A DNA stretch of 64,000 bases from Homarus americanus (GCF_018991925.1 NW_024751950.1:1-64000); one strand, 5' to 3'; shown: positions 35,301 to 48,440, numbered from the stretch's first letter. Translations and numbers: made by a program. Notes: generated by a model from the sequence alone, not told the origin.

Positions 35301-38300
35301 GATTGAGTTGGTGGTGATGGTTGAATTGGTTGAAGTTGAGTTGTGGGGTGGTTGGGGTGTGGTTTGATTGGTGGTGGATTGTTGGTGTGGTTGGTTGTTG
35401 GTTGGTGGTTGGTGGTGGTGGTGGTGTTGGTGGTGGTGTGGTGGGTGGTGGTGGGGTGGTGGTGGTGAGGTGGTGGTGGTGAGTGGTGGTGGTGGGTTGG
35501 TGGTGGTGGTGGTGGTGGTGTGTTGGTGGTGGGGTTGGTGGTTGGTGGTGTTGGTGGTGGTGGGGTGTTGGTGGTGTGGGGTGGTGGGTGGTTGGTGTTG
35601 GTGTGGGGTGGGTTGGTGGTGGGTGGTGGGGTGGGTGAGTTGGTGGTTGGTTGGTGGTGTTGGTGGTTGGTTGGTTGGTTGGTTGTTGATGGTGGGGTGG
35701 GGGTTGGGGTGGTGGTGGTGGTGGGGTTGTTGTGTGGTGGTGGTGGGGTGGTGGTTGGGTGGTTGGTGGTGGTTGTGGTGAGTGGTGGTGGTGGTGTTTA
35801 GTGAGGTGGTTGGTGGTGGTGTGAGATGAAGGTGAGTTGGTGGTGGTGAGGTGGGGTGAAGTTGGTGAGGTGGTTGAATTGGTGGTTGGTGAAGTTGGTG
35901 GTTGGTTGAAGTTGGTTGGTGAAGTTGATTTGAGGTGGTGGGGTTGGTTGAGTTGGTGAATTGGTCAGTTGAGTTGATTGAGTTGAGTTGGTGGGGTTGG
36001 GGTGGGGTGGGGTTGGTTGATTGGTTGATTGAGGTGATGGTTGGTTGAGGATTGGTGGGGTGGTTGGTGGTTGGTTGAAGTTGAGGTTGTTGAGTTGGTG
36101 ATTGGTGGTTGGTTGGATGTGGTAGTTGGTGTGGTTGGTTGATTGAGTTGGTGTGGTGGTGGTTGGGGAGTTGATTGAAGTTGATGGTGTGGTGGTTGAT
36201 TGGTTGAGGGTGGATGGTGGTTGGTTAGTTGTTGGTGGTTGGTGGGGTGGGGTGGTGGTGGGTTTGTGGTGGTGGTGTGGTGGTGAATTGGTGGTGATTG
36301 GTGTTGAGTGGTGGTGGTGGTGGTGGTGGTGCAGTGGTGGTGGTGGTGGTTGCTGTTGTTGAGTGATGGTAGTTGGTTGGTGGTTGGTGGTTGGTGGTTT
36401 GTTGGTAGTTGGTTGATTGAGTTGATTGAGAGGTTAGGTTGAAGTTGAGTTGGGGTGGTTGGGATTGAGTTGAGTTAGTTGATTGGGTTGAAGTTGAGTT
36501 GAGTTGGTTGGGAGGTGGTTGGTTGGTTGGTTGAAGTTGGGGTGGTTGAAGTTGGGGTTTGATTGGTGGGTTGGTTGGGGTGATTTGATTGAAGTTGATT
36601 GATTGAGGTTGGTTGGTTGGTTGAGTGTGTGGTGGTTGGTTGATTGAGGTGGTTGGGGGTGGTTGGTTTGTGTTGGTTGGTTGGGGTTGTTGGTGGTGAG
36701 TTGGTGGGGTGGTGGTGGTGGTGGTGATGGTGTTAGTGGGTGGTGGTGGTGGTGATTGGTGTGAAGTTGGTGGTGGTGTTGAAGATTGGTTGAAGTTGGT
36801 GGTGAGGTGGGGACATTGATTGGGGTTGATTGGTTGGTGTTGATTGGGGTTGGTTGGTGGTTGAGTTGAGTTGAGTTGATTGGTTGAGGTGTGGGTGAAG
36901 TTGATTGAGATTGGTGGGGTGAAAGTTAGTTGGTTGTTGATTGGTTTGTTAGTTGGGTTGGTTGGTTGAAAGTTGATTTGATTGAGTTGGTTGAAGTTGG
37001 TTGATTGGTTGGTTGGTTTGTTGATTTGATTGGTTGGTTGGTTGATTGGTTGATTGAAGTTGAAGTTCAGTTGGTGGTTGAAGTTGAGTTGAGTTGATTG
37101 TTGATTGAGTTGATTGGTGAGTTGAAGTTGATTGAAGGTTGGTTGTTGGTGGTTGAAGTTGGTTGTTGATGGTTGGGGTTGGGTTGGTGGGGACATTGGT
37201 TGAAGGTGGATGTGGGGTTGAAGTGGTGGTGAGTTGGTGGTGGGTGGTGGTGGGGTGGTGGTGGTGGGTGAGATGGTGGGGTGGTGGTTGGTTGGTTGGT
37301 TGGTTGGTTGGTTGGTGTTGGGTGGTTGGTTGGTGGGGTGGTTGGTGGTTGGTGGTGGTTGTGGTGGGTTGGTGGGGTGGGGTTGGTGGTTGTGGTTGGT
37401 GGTTGGGGTGGCGGTTGGTGGTGTTGGTTGGTGGGTGGAGTTGGTGTTGGTTGAGTGGTTGGTGGTGGTTGAGTTGGTGGTTGAAGTTGGTTGGTTGGTT
37501 GGTGGTGGAGTTGGTTGTTTGGTTGAAGTTGGTTGGTTGGTTGTTGTTGGTTGGTTGGTTGTGAGTGGTGGTTGTGGTGGTGGTGGCGTTGAGTGGAGTG
37601 GTGGTGGTGGTGGTGGTGGGGTGTTAGTGGGTGGGTGGGGTTGGTGGGTTGGGGTGAGTTGAGTTGGATGGGTGGGGTGAGTTGGTTGGTGGGGTGGTCA
37701 GGTGGTTAGTTGAAGTTGATTGAGTTGGTTGTTGATTTAGTTGGTTGGTTAGGTTGATTGATTGAGTTGGTTGGTGGTGTTTGAGTTGGTTGGTTGGTTG
37801 GTTGAAGTTGGTGGTGTGGTTGGTTGAGTTGGGTTGGTTTGGTGGTGATTGTGGGTGATAGTTGAGTTGGATTGGTGGTTGGTGTTGATTGGTTGGTTGG
37901 TTATTGTTGGTTGGGTTTTGGTGGTGGTGTGGTGGTGTGATGGTGTTGGTGGTGGGGTGGTGGGGTGGTTGGTGGTGGGGTGGTGGGGTGGTTGGTGGTG
38001 GTGGTTGGTGGTGGTGGTGGTGGGTTGGTGGTGGTGGTGGTGTTAGTGGTGGTGGGGTTGGTGGTGAGTTGGTTTGTGGTGGTTGAGGTGGTTGTGTGGT
38101 GGTGGTGGTGGGGTGTTGGTGGGGTGAAGTTGAGTTGGGGTTAGTTGAAGTTGGTTGAGTTGAGTTGGTTAGTTGATTGAGTAGTTGGAGTGATGGTGTG
38201 AAGGTTAGTTGTTGATTGGGTGAGGTTGGTTGGTGGTTTGTTGTTGAAGTTGAGTTGGTTGGTTGAGTTAGTTGAGTTGATTGGTTGATTGATTGGTTGG

Positions 38301-41300
38301 TTGAGTTGAGTTGTTGGTTGGTGATTTGAGGGTGGGTTGGTGAGATTGGTTGTTAGTGTGTGATTGGTTGATTGGGGTGGTTGGTTAGTTGAGTTGGTTG
38401 GTTGTTGATTGGTTGATTGGTGTTGGTGTTGGTTGGGGTGGGGTTGATTGGGGTGGGGTGGTGGGGGTGGTGGTGGGGTGTGGTGAGGTTGAATTGGTGG
38501 AGTTGGTGGTGGTGGTGGTGTGGGGGTGGTGTGGTGGGTGGTGGGGTGGTGGTGGTGGTGGGTGTGGTTGAGTTGAGTTGGTGGGGTGGGTGGTTGGTGG
38601 GGTTGGGGTGGTTGGTTGGTTGGTTGGTTGGGGTGGTTGGTGGGGTTGAAGTTGGTTGGAGTTGGGTTTGGTGAAGTTGATTGGGGGTTGGTTGATTGAT
38701 TGGGGTTGGTGGGGAGTTGGTTGAAGTTAGTTGAGATCGTTGAAGTTGTTGGGGTGGTTGATGATTGGTTGGGGTGGTTGGTGGGTGGAGTTGATGTTGG
38801 TGGTTGATTGGTGGTGGGTTGTTGATGGTTGAGTTGGTTGGTTGGTTGGTGGTGGTTGGTTTGTGGGGTGGGGTTGGTTGGTTTGTGGGAAGAAGTGAAT
38901 TGAATTGGTTGTTGAATTGGTGGGGTGAAGGTTGGTTGAGGTTGAGGTTGAATTGAGTTGAGGTTGAAGTTGAGTTGATTGAAGTTGAGTTGGTTGAAGT
39001 TAGTTGGTTAGTTGAAGTTGGTTGGTGGTTGGTTGATTGAATTGGGGGTTTGAGGTTGGTTGAGTTGAGTTGAGTTGGTTGAAGTTGAAGATGGTTTGAG
39101 TGGGGGTTGGTTGTTGAAGTTGAGTTGTTGTTGAAGTTGGTTGGTGATTGATTGAGAGTTGATTGAAGTTGATTGAGTTGGATTTGAGTCAGTAGTTTGT
39201 TGAGTTGAGATTGGTGTGGTTGGTGGTTGGTTTAATTGATTGATTGATGGTTAGTTGGTTGGTGTGGTGGTTGATTGGTGGGTGGTGGTGGTGGTGGTGG
39301 TGGTGGTTGGTGGGTGTGGTGGTTGGTGGTGGTGGTGTTGGTAATGGTGGTGAGTTGTTGGTGGTGGTTGGTGAGTTGGGGTGGTGAAGTTAGTTGAGTT
39401 GGTTGGTGGGGTTGAGTTGAGTTGGTTGAGTTGGTTAGTTGGTGTGATAGTTGGTTGGTGGTTGTAGTTGAGTTGATTGAGGTTGGTTGAGGTTGATTGA
39501 AGTTGAGTTGAGGTCAGTTGGGTGAAGTTGAAGTTGGTTGAGTTGGTTAGTTGGTGGTTGAGTTGGTTGAGGTTGGTTGGGGTTGATTTGATTGGTTGGT
39601 TGGATTTGATTGGTGGTGGGGTTGGTTGATTGGTTGGTCGGTTGGTTGGTGTTGAGATGATTGAGTTGGTTGATTTGATTGGTGAGTTGATTGGTGAGTT
39701 GAGGTTGGTTGATTGATTGGTTGGTTGGGGTGGTTGATGGTTGTTGGTTAGTTGGTTGAGTTGATTGGTTGGTTAGTTGGTGAGTTGGGAGTTGGGGTGA
39801 GGGTGGTTGATTGTTGATGGTGGAAGGTGGTGGTGTTAGTGTGGTGGTGGATGTGGTGTTGGTGGAGTTGGTGGTGTTGGTGGTGGTGGTGTTGGGGTTG
39901 GTGAGTTGGTGGTTGGGGTGGGGTGTTGGTGGTGGTGTGGTTGAGTTGGTGGGGTTGGATTGTGGTTGGTGGGGGCAGTTGATTGGGGTTGGGGTTGGGG
40001 TTGGTGGGTTGGTTGAGATTGGGTTGGTGGGGTGGGGTGGGGTATTGGTGGCAAAGTGGTCGTTGGTGAAGGTGGTGGTGGTTGAATTGGTGTGAAATTG
40101 GTGGTGGTGAGATTGATTTAAGTTGATTAGTTGGTTGTGGTTAGGGTGGTGGGTGGTTAGTTGAGTTAGTTGAGTTGTTGAGTTGGGTTGAAGTTGAGTT
40201 GAAGGTTGGTTGATTGGGAGTTGAGTTGAAGTTGTTGAGTTGAGTTGGTGAAAGTTGAGGTTGAGTTGGTAGTTGGTTGGTTGGTTGGTTTGGTTGAGGG
40301 TCGGAGTTGGGGTGGGGTGGGTTGGGGTTGAGTTGGTTGAGTTGATTGGTAGTTGAGTTGGGTTGGGTTGAGTTGGTTGAGTTGGTTGGTTGAGTTGGTT
40401 GAGTTGGTTGATTGGGGTTGGGGTTGAAGTTGGTTGGAGTGTGGTGGTGGTGAATTGAGATTGTGAAGTTGATGTGAGTTGATTGTGATTGAGGTGAGTT
40501 GGTGGTGAAGTTGAGTTGAGATTGATTGGTGGGTGTGGGGTGGGTTGGTTGAGTTGGTGGTTTGTTGGTTGGTGGTTGAGTTGAGTTGAAGGGTTGAGGG
40601 TTGAGTGGGTTGGTTGTTGGTTGGTTGGTTGGTGTGTTGAAGTTTGGGGTGGGGTTGTGAGTTGGTTGGTTGTGAGAAGTTGGTTGGTTGGTTGAGTTAA
40701 GTTGGTGGGGTGGGGAGTTGGAATTGAGTTGGTTGGTGGAGTTGGGGTTGGTTGGAGTTGGGGTTGGGGTTGGTTGGGGTTGGTGGTGGGGTGAGTTGAT
40801 GGTTGATTGAAGTTGGTAGTTGGTGGTGGTGAAGTTGATTGATGGTGTGAGTTGGTTGGTTGGTGGAGTTGGTGTGAGGTGGTGGTGGTGAGGTTGATTG
40901 GTGGTGTGGTGGGGTGAAATGATGAAGTGGTGAATTGAAGTTGAATTGAGTGGTGGTGAGGGTTGGTCAGTTGAGACAAGTTTGTGGATTGAGGTTGAGT
41001 TGGGTGAGGTTGAATTGAGGTGGATGGTGAGTTGAGATTGGTGGTGGATTGGTGGGTGGTGGGGAGTTGGGTGGGGTGTGGTGAGGTGGGTGGTGAGTTG
41101 GTGGGGTGGGTGGGGTGGTGGTGGTGGGGTGTGGGGTGGGTGGTGTGGTGGGGTTGGTGGGGTGGTTGATTGGGGGGTTGGTGGGGTGGGGTGGTGGTGG
41201 GGGTGGTTGGGGTTGGGGTGGGGTTGGGGTGGTGGTTGGTGGTGGTGGGGTGGTGGTGTGGGGTGGTGTGGTGGGGTTGGGTGTGGGGTTGGTTGGTTGG

Positions 41301-44300
41301 TGGTGGTTGGTTGAAATTGGTGAAGGTTGATTGATTGATGGTGTAGAGATTGAATTGGGTTAGTTGATTGAGTTGGTGGTGGTGAGATGAGTTGAAGTGA
41401 AGTTGAGTTGATTGGGTGGTGGTTGAAGTTGAAGTTGAGTTAGTTGATTGAAGTTGAGTTGATTGAGTTGAAGTTGAAGTTGAGTTGAGTTGAGTTGAAG
41501 TTGAGTTGAGTGGGGTTGGGGTGAGTTGAGAAGTTAGTTGAAGTTGAAGTTGATTGAGGTGATTGAGTTGATTGGTTGAGTTGATTGAAGTTGAGTTGAT
41601 TGATTGAGTTGAAGTTGATTGAGTTGAAGTTGATTGAAGTTGATTGAAGTTGGTGAAGTTGAGTTGGAGTTGATTGGTTGATTGGTGAGTTGGTTGAAGT
41701 TGAAGTTGAAGTTGAGTTGGTGGAAGTTGGTGGTTGGTTGGGTGAGGGTGGTGGTGTGGTTGGTGAATTGATTGGTGGGAAGTGGTGGTGGTGGTGGGTG
41801 TGGTGGTGAGTGGTGGTGTGGTGGTGGGTGGTGGTGGTGGTGGTGAAGATTGGTGAAGATTGAGTTGGTGGTGGTGAGGGTGAGGTGGTGAGGTGGTGAG
41901 TTGGTGAGATGGAATTGAGTTGAGTTGATTGAGTTGAAGTTGGGGTGTGATTGAGGTGGGGTGGGGTGGTGGTGTGGTTGATGGAGTTGAAGTTGGTTGA
42001 TTGAAGTTGAGTTGATTGTTGATTAGTTGGTTGGTAGTTGAAGTTGGTAGTTGGTGTGGTTGATTGGGGTCAGTTGGTGGGGGTGGTTGGTGGTGGGGTG
42101 GGGTGAGTTGGTGGGGTGTGGTTGATTGGTTGGTTGGTGGGTGGGGTGGTGGTGGGGTTGGTTGGTTGATTGGGTTGGTGGTTGTTGGGGTGGGGTGATT
42201 GGTGGTGGGGTGGGGTTGGGGTGGGGTGGGGTTGGTGGTGGTTGGTGTGGTTGGTGGTTGGTTGGTGTGGTGGTGAGGTTGGTGGGGTGAGTTGAGTTGG
42301 TTGATTGGTTGGTTGGTGTGAAGTTGGTGTGGTGGATTGGTGGTGAGTTAGTTGGTGGTGGTGGTGATTGGTGAAGTTGATTGGTGGTGTGGTGGGATTG
42401 GTGGTGTGATTGTTGGTGTGGTTGAGGATTGGTGGTAGTTGATTGGGTGAGTTGAGTTGGTTGATTGAGTTGGTGAAGTTGATTGAAGTTGAGTGGGGTG
42501 GTGGTGTGGGTTGATGTTGGTGGTGGTTAGTTGAGGTGAGTTGAGTTGGTGGAAGTTGATTGGTAGTTGATTGAAAGTTGAAGTTGAAGTTGAGGTGAAG
42601 TTGAAGTTGAAGTTGATTGAAGTTGATTGGTTAGAGATTGGTTGATTGAAAGTTGATTGAGTTGAGTTTAAGTTGATTGATTGGGGTAGTTGAAGTTGGT
42701 GGGGTGATTGATTGATTGGTGAAGTTGAAGTTGAAGTTGAAGTTGGTTGGTTGGGGTGGATTGAGATTGGTTGGGGTGTGAATTGAGATTGGTTGGGGTG
42801 GTGGTGGTGGTTGGGGTGGTTGTGTTGGTTAAGTTGGTGCAGTTGGTTGGTGGTTGGTTGGTGGTGGGCCAGTGTGGTGAAAGGTGGTGGTGAATTGGTG
42901 GGGTGGTGGTGGTGGTGAATTGGTGGTGGTGGTGGGTGGTGGGGTGGTGATTGGTTAGTTGGTTGAGTTGAGATTGGTTGGTGGTGAAAGTTGGTGAAGT
43001 TGAGGTTGTGAGGTGAGTTGGTGTGAGGTGGGGTGATTGGTGAAGTTGATTGAGGTAGATGAAGTTGAAGTTGAGGTTGAAGTTGATTGATTGAGTTGGT
43101 TGGTGAGGGTGGGGTTGATTGAGGTTGAGTTGATTGATTGGTTGAGTTGAGTTGAAGTTGAGTTGAGGATTGAAGTTGGTTGATTGATTGAAGTTGAGTT
43201 GAGGTTGGTTGATTGAAGTTGAAGTTGATTGATTGAAGTTGATTGATTGAAGTTGAGTTGGTGGGTGGGGGTGATTGAGTTGGTTGATTGAGTTGGTGTG
43301 AGTTGAGTTGGAGTTGGTTGAAGTTGATTGAAGTTGATTGAAGTTGGTGGATTGGGGTGTGGTTAGTTGGTGAAGTTGGTGGTGGTGGGGTGGTTGAGTT
43401 GGTGGTGGTGTGGTGGTGAATTGTGAATGGGTGGTGGTGGTGGTGGAAGTTGGTGGTAGATTGAGTTGAGTTGGTGATTGGTGGTGAAGTTGAGTTGGGT
43501 GAGTTAGTGGTGGATTGTGGTGGGGTGGATTGGAGTTGGGGTGGGGTGGGTGGTGGGTTAGTTGATTGTTGGTGGTTGAAGTTGATGTTGGTGTTGGTGG
43601 TGGTTGTGTTGGTTGGTGTTGGTGAAGTTGATTGAGATTGAAGTTGATTGAGTTGGTGGGGGTGGTTGGTTGGTTGATTGATTGGTGGTGTTGGTTGGTG
43701 GTTGGAGTTGATTGATTGGGTTGAGTTGATTGGTGATTGGTTGGTTGATTGGTTGAGAGTTGGTTGGTGTTGGTTGAGAGGTGGTTGATTGAGATTGATT
43801 GGTTGAAGTTGATTGGTTGAAGTTGGTTGGTGGTGGTGGTGGTTGGTGGTGGTTGGTTGGGGGTGTTGATTGGTGTGGTTGTTGATGTTGGGGTGGTGGG
43901 GTGTGGTTGGTGTGGTGGTTGGTTAGGGTGGGATTGGTGGGTGGTGAAGTTGGTGGGGTGGTGTGTGGTGGTGGTGGTGGTGGTGGTGGTGGTGGTGGTG
44001 GTGGTGGGGTGAATTGAGATTGGGGTGGTGGGTGGTGGTGGTTGGTGTGGTGATTGGGTGGGTGGTGGTGGTGGTGAGTGGGGTGGGGTGGTGGTTGTGG
44101 GGTGGTGGTGGTGGTGGTGGTGGTTGGTGGTGGTGGTGGTGGTGGTGGTGGTATTGATTGGTTGGTGATGGTGGAGTTAGTTAGTTGGTGGTGGTGTGGT
44201 TGGTGTATTGGTGGTTTGGTTGGTGAGTTGAGGTGGTGGTTGAGGTTGGTGGGTGGGGTTTGTTTGGTGGGGTGGTGGTGGTTTGGTTGGTGGTGAGTGG

Positions 44301-44445
44301 TTTGGTTGGTGGGGTGGTGGGGTTGAGGTGGTTGAGGTTGAAGGTTGGTTGGGGTGGTGGTGGTTTGGTGGGGTGGTGGGGTTGTTTGATTGGTGGTGGT
44401 TGGTTGGTTGGTTGGTTGAGTTGATTTGGTTGTTGATTTGTTGAT
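32341..44445. repeat. 12-kb degenerate G/T-rich block (GGTT, GAGTT, GAAGTT, GGT words)
   Basis: Built from the short words GGTTGGTT, GATTGAGTT, GAAGTTGA and GGTGGT without a fixed period. C is almost absent on the plus strand and A is uncommon, so the minus strand is nearly all C and A. GGT-rich islands recur, for example near 33890-34090, 35400-35780, 37560-37620 and 43960-44150. Long minus-strand frames of Asn/Gln/Thr/Pro arise because stop codons need T, which is scarce on that strand. No gene seen. Confidence 0.93.
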
Positions 44446-45654
44446 TTGAATTTGGCCTGTGGGTTCGTTGGGACCAAGACTATAATTATGTTTCTGATAA
44501 AGTTGACCTGTATATTACCCACAGATAAAACACAAGTTATTTACACAACATAAGTTCCACCATTCCCCACAAGTTTCCTAAACCAAATACACACACCAAA
44601 AAAAGAAAATTATTTACATTAGTTGTTTTTTCTTAATTCTTTCTCACTGCTCTCTTAATTTCGTAATATATCTTGAGAAAAAATAATTTGTTTTAAATTA
44701 TAGATCGGATACCTGTTGATACTAAATTCTATTCGAGTTTATAAAATGGGTAGATGGTTAAGGAAAATATTAAAGCTTATAGATATGCATTAGGATAGAG
44801 AGATGCATTAATAATATAGAAATGCATCAATATTAGATAAATGCATATTATAAAAATGCATTGATATTAGAGAAATGCATACGATTATAGAACTGCATTA
44901 CATTATAGAAATGTATCAATAATTATAGTCACTGCACTTTCAGAAATGGATCACAGTTCAATATTTATACAAACACATTCTTGACTACAAACACTCAGCT
45001 GTATCTGTAAAAGGCATCCATGTTATGAAAATTTATTATTACTCTAGGAAAAAAACCGCCTTCACCAGTCATGCGTTCTTCTTATAAAAAATAAATAAAA
45101 CGCCCTCGTGTTTGTATGAATCCCTGACGCTTATAAGAACTGCATTTCACTCTTCACCTGCATTTTATTTTATATTATTTTTCCTCCTAGAGAATACATC
45201 TTTACTCGGATTTCCTCATAAATAATAAATGTATTTACTTAATTCATATGGACTTTTTTTCCTCAAATGTAAGGATTTTTCCCCTCAAATATAGATTTAT
45301 TTCCTCAAACATACAGAATTTTCCCTCAAACATAAAATTTTTCCCTCTCAGATATCCAGGTACCCTAGAAAAATCTCCCCACCATCGTGACTCCTTCGTT
45401 TTAATCTAAGATATATATTCACGTGAGTTTTTTTCTTCTTTAACTCAATGGTGTTTCTCGATCAATGTTGAGTTACTGCCGTCTCTGTTGCATACTAATG
45501 AATACCGTGTTGCAAGAGGCATTAGTCATGACCCTCCAAAAAATATCCTTCGTGGGATTACAACCTGGAGACCCTTGAGGCTCGAGAGAGATGTGAAGTT
45601 TGTGTGTGTTGGGTATAAATATTACTGGGTTTGATTTTACCTGATGATGGAAAA
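44446..45654. other. AT-rich spacer, no gene seen
   Basis: Composition changes abruptly from G/T to AT-rich at about 44446. It holds the ATGCAT-containing repeat (44785-44916) and a loose T-rich repeat with CCCTCAAATATA-like words at about 45245-45360. No coding domain recognised. Confidence 0.65.
44785..44916. repeat. About 18-bp degenerate repeat centred on ATGCAT
   Basis: ATGCAT occurs at 44785, 44803, 44822, 44841, 44856 and 44875, then as CTGCAT at 44893 and ATGTAT at 44911. Most intervals are 18 or 19 bases. Between them lie AT-rich words such as TATAGAA and ATATTAG. Confidence 0.85.
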
Positions 45655-45925
45655 AGCTCAGAGGAGGAGAGTAACCCTGAGAGAAGTCCTGAGAGGGAGA
45701 GAAGTCCTTGGGGATGAGAGAAGCCCTGAGAGAAGTCCTGAAAGGGAGAGAAGCCCTGAGAGGGAGAGAAACCTGAGAGAGAAAGAAGCCCCGTAAGGGA
45801 AAAAAGTCCTGAGAAGGAGGGAAGCCCTGAGAGAAGTCCTGAAAGGGAAAGAGAGGTCCTGAGAGGGAGATAAGCCTTGAAAGGGTTAAAAGCACTGAGA
45901 CAGAGAGAAGCCCTGGGAGGAGAGA
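45655..45925. repeat. GAGAGAAGTCCTGAGAGGGA minisatellite
   Basis: Imperfect repeats of about 14-20 bp with GAGAGAAGCCCTGA as the core. Minus-strand frames rich in LSGLLS are artefacts. Confidence 0.88.
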
Positions 45926-46198
45926 ATGGGAGAGGGAGCACCTATAGACACCCAGTAACATTCCTGAGCTCCTATGGGCATCTGTGAGCACCTGTGTTCT
46001 GCTTAACTGTGAACACCTATGAGACCGCGGAGCACTCATGAACCTCCATGAACACCTGTGAACATCCATAAACACCTATAATTACCCGTAAACATTTCTT
46101 AACACCCTTGAGCACCTGTAAGCAATTTTGAACACCTCTGAACACCCGTGAACATCCCTCCTGCCTACCTGAGCACCAGCAGGTAGAACTAAGTTAAA
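45926..46198. repeat. Degenerate GAACACCTGTGAACA-type repeat
   Basis: Loose units of about 12-13 bp (TGAACACCTGTG, GAACATCCAT, GAGCACCTGT). Strongly diverged. Confidence 0.65.
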
Positions 46199-46201
46199 CA
46201 T

Positions 46202-46226
46202 CCTAACCTAACCTAACCTAACCTAA
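46202..46226. repeat. (CCTAA)5 telomere-like tract
   Basis: Five perfect CCTAA pentamers, the complement of TTAGG and opposite in orientation to the tract at 22475-22537. Confidence 0.9.
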
Positions 46227-46314
46227 GCCAACACTCCTGAGGCTAATCTTATGCGACCATTATCAACATTAAGTCGGGATATGAATTCATTACTTGGCCC
46301 ACGTTTACCTTTAA

Positions 46315-46351
<37 letters not shown>
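46315..46351. repeat. (AGAC)n tetranucleotide microsatellite
   Basis: About nine uninterrupted AGAC units. Confidence 0.95.
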
Positions 46352-47570
46352 CAAACACTTTCTTATTTTATACATTGCCCTCAACCCTTCATTTCTCCCT
46401 AAAGATAAATATAAAGATATCTCTACCTGGTGTTGAAGCTCACACCCGCCCAGTGCTCCTCGTGTTTAAGAGGGGCGGAGGGGTGTGGGTGAGGGTGAGG
46501 GGGTGAGAGGGAGGGGGAGGGAGGGGGAGGGGAAGAGAGGGGGTTGAGGGAAGCTACTGAGCGGCAGAAGAGGTGTATAATTTTCCGCCAAATTCAATCA
46601 GCGTAGCAGTTCCTGGGAGATGGCAGGGCGGCAAGGATGGAGGTAGGATGGCAGGGTAGCAGGGAGGAAGGCATGGACGTAGGCGGGCAGGATGGCAGGG
46701 TGGAAGGCAGGCAAAATGGAAAGGAGGGAGAAAGGGTGATAGAGAGAGTGGCAGGGTGGGTAGGAAGGATGCAGAATGGCAGGGAGGGAGGCAGGCTGGG
46801 TGGTTAGGTGGCAGGGTGGTCTAGGAGTGGCAAAGATTGAGGCAGGGTGGTAGGGTAACAGACTCTATGGATGGCAGGGTGATAGAAATGGACGAGGAAG
46901 AAAGGAGGTGGAAACGAAAGGAGGAAGAGAAGGAACGGGAGGAGGTGAGAGATGGGGAGGAAGAGGAAGGGAGGGAAGGGGCAGTAGCAATAGAAGGAAG
47001 AGGAGGAGGAGGAATGAAGCTTATATAAAACTAGCTTGGGTTAAATGTAGCAGAGAGTCACTTCAATTAAGCCAAGTCAACTGCACCACCACAACACCTG
47101 CAGGGGAGGGAGGGAGGATAATGGGGAGAGGGAGGGAGGGTGATTGGGAGAGGGGGGAGGGAGGGGGAGGAGGGAGGGCAAGATGGAGGGCATGACAGGT
47201 GCCTTGGGGCTGCTGCATTCACGGGGCGTTGGTCCTCAAGTGAACACCCGCAAGACGCTGATGATGTTTGTGTCACGATGTACTGCTAAGGGGGGTAAAA
47301 GGGGGGGTAAGGAGGGGGGGAATGGTGAGAGAGGAGGTGGAGAGGGAGAGGAGAGTTGATGGGTAGAGGGAGGGGATGGTTTGAGGATTAGATGGGAAGG
47401 GGTTAGGTTGGGTAAGGGATGGGTGTAGGGGGAAAGGAATGGGTTGAGGTGTGTTGGATAGGGGATGGAGGAGGGGAGGGAAGGAAGCGTTTACAGTGGT
47501 ACAGAGGATAAAATAGGAAACGGAACTGTAACGTTTTATAACAATAGTTTTCTCCCCAAATAACAGAAGT
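46352..47570. repeat. G- and GA-rich low-complexity region, no gene
   Basis: Contains GAGGGGGAGGGAGGGGG at about 46500-46550, a degenerate GGCAGGGTGG(AC)AGG minisatellite at 46618-46870, GGAAGAGG-rich sequence to 47010 and GGGAGGGA runs at 47100-47190 and 47290-47490. A short balanced stretch at 47190-47285 shows no recognisable domain. Confidence 0.75.
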
Positions 47571-47604
47571 CACACACACACACACACACACACATACACA
47601 CACA

Positions 47605-47641
<37 letters not shown>
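47571..47641. repeat. (CA)n microsatellite
   Basis: About 35 CA units with two CATA interruptions. Confidence 0.95.
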
Positions 47642-47645
<4 letters not shown>

Positions 47646-47910
47646 GAAAAATATAAATAAAAAATACCACTTTAATTTCCACATCCAAGACAAGATAAAT
47701 TTCCTATCTAAAAAATATTCTGCGGTATTTTTTCAAGTATTACCAATGGCCTTAAGATGTCACAATATGTATTTTACAACAGGCTAATTTAAAAGTATAT
47801 TTAAGACATTTTCCATCAAATTTAAGAAAAAATAAGATTGAAAATATACGCGTAAAATTTAATTTGAAAACTTCTTTTGGATTTCGATTGAATGTAACTT
47901 TTTAAGGAAT
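47642..47910. other. AT-rich spacer, no gene seen
   Basis: No repeat or coding pattern recognised. Confidence 0.6.
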
Positions 47911-48440
47911 GGTATTGTAGTGGTGATGGTGTAGTGTAGTGGTGGTGGTGATAGGTATGTGGTATAAGAGTGTAGTGTGGAAATGTGGTAGTGGTGTGGT
48001 AATGTGGTGGTAGTGTGGTAATGTGGTGGTGGTGTGGTAATGTGGTGGTGGTGTGGTAATGCGGTGGTGGTGTGGTAAGTGTGGTGGACGTAAGGTAACT
48101 GTAGTAGCAAGGCGACATAATTGTGGTATATTAGTGGTAGTTGTGCGGTAATAGTGGTTGTGGTAGTGGTGGTGGTAGTTGTGGTAATAGTGGAAGTGTG
48201 ATAGTGGTGAAATTAGGGTAGTGGTGTTTGGGTAATAATGGTGGTAGTGTGGTGGGATAGCGGTGGTCGTATGGTGACGGTAGTGTGATGCAGGTGGGGG
48301 TAGTAGCGGGAGTATGGTGGTGGTGTTGGTAGGGTAGTGGTGGTGTAGTAGTTGTCTGCTAGTGGCGCAGTGGTAGTGGCATATTGGCTGTGTAGTAGCA
48401 GTAGTAGTAGTAGTAGTTGCGTGGTAGTAGTGTAGTGGTT
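47911..48440. repeat. GTGGTGGTAATGTGGTGGTAGT-like degenerate repeat
   Basis: Imperfect G/T-rich units with GTGGTAATGTGGTGG as the clearest motif (47995-48075), then looser GTAGTGGT words and a (GTA)n stretch near 48395-48420. Confidence 0.85.

Noticed and set aside
39435..40979. Minus-strand open frame of 514 codons rich in Asn, Gln, Thr and Pro (also 36225-37196)
   Set aside because: The minus strand is nearly all C and A, so stop codons, which need T, are rare by composition. It looks like a prion-like protein only because of base content.
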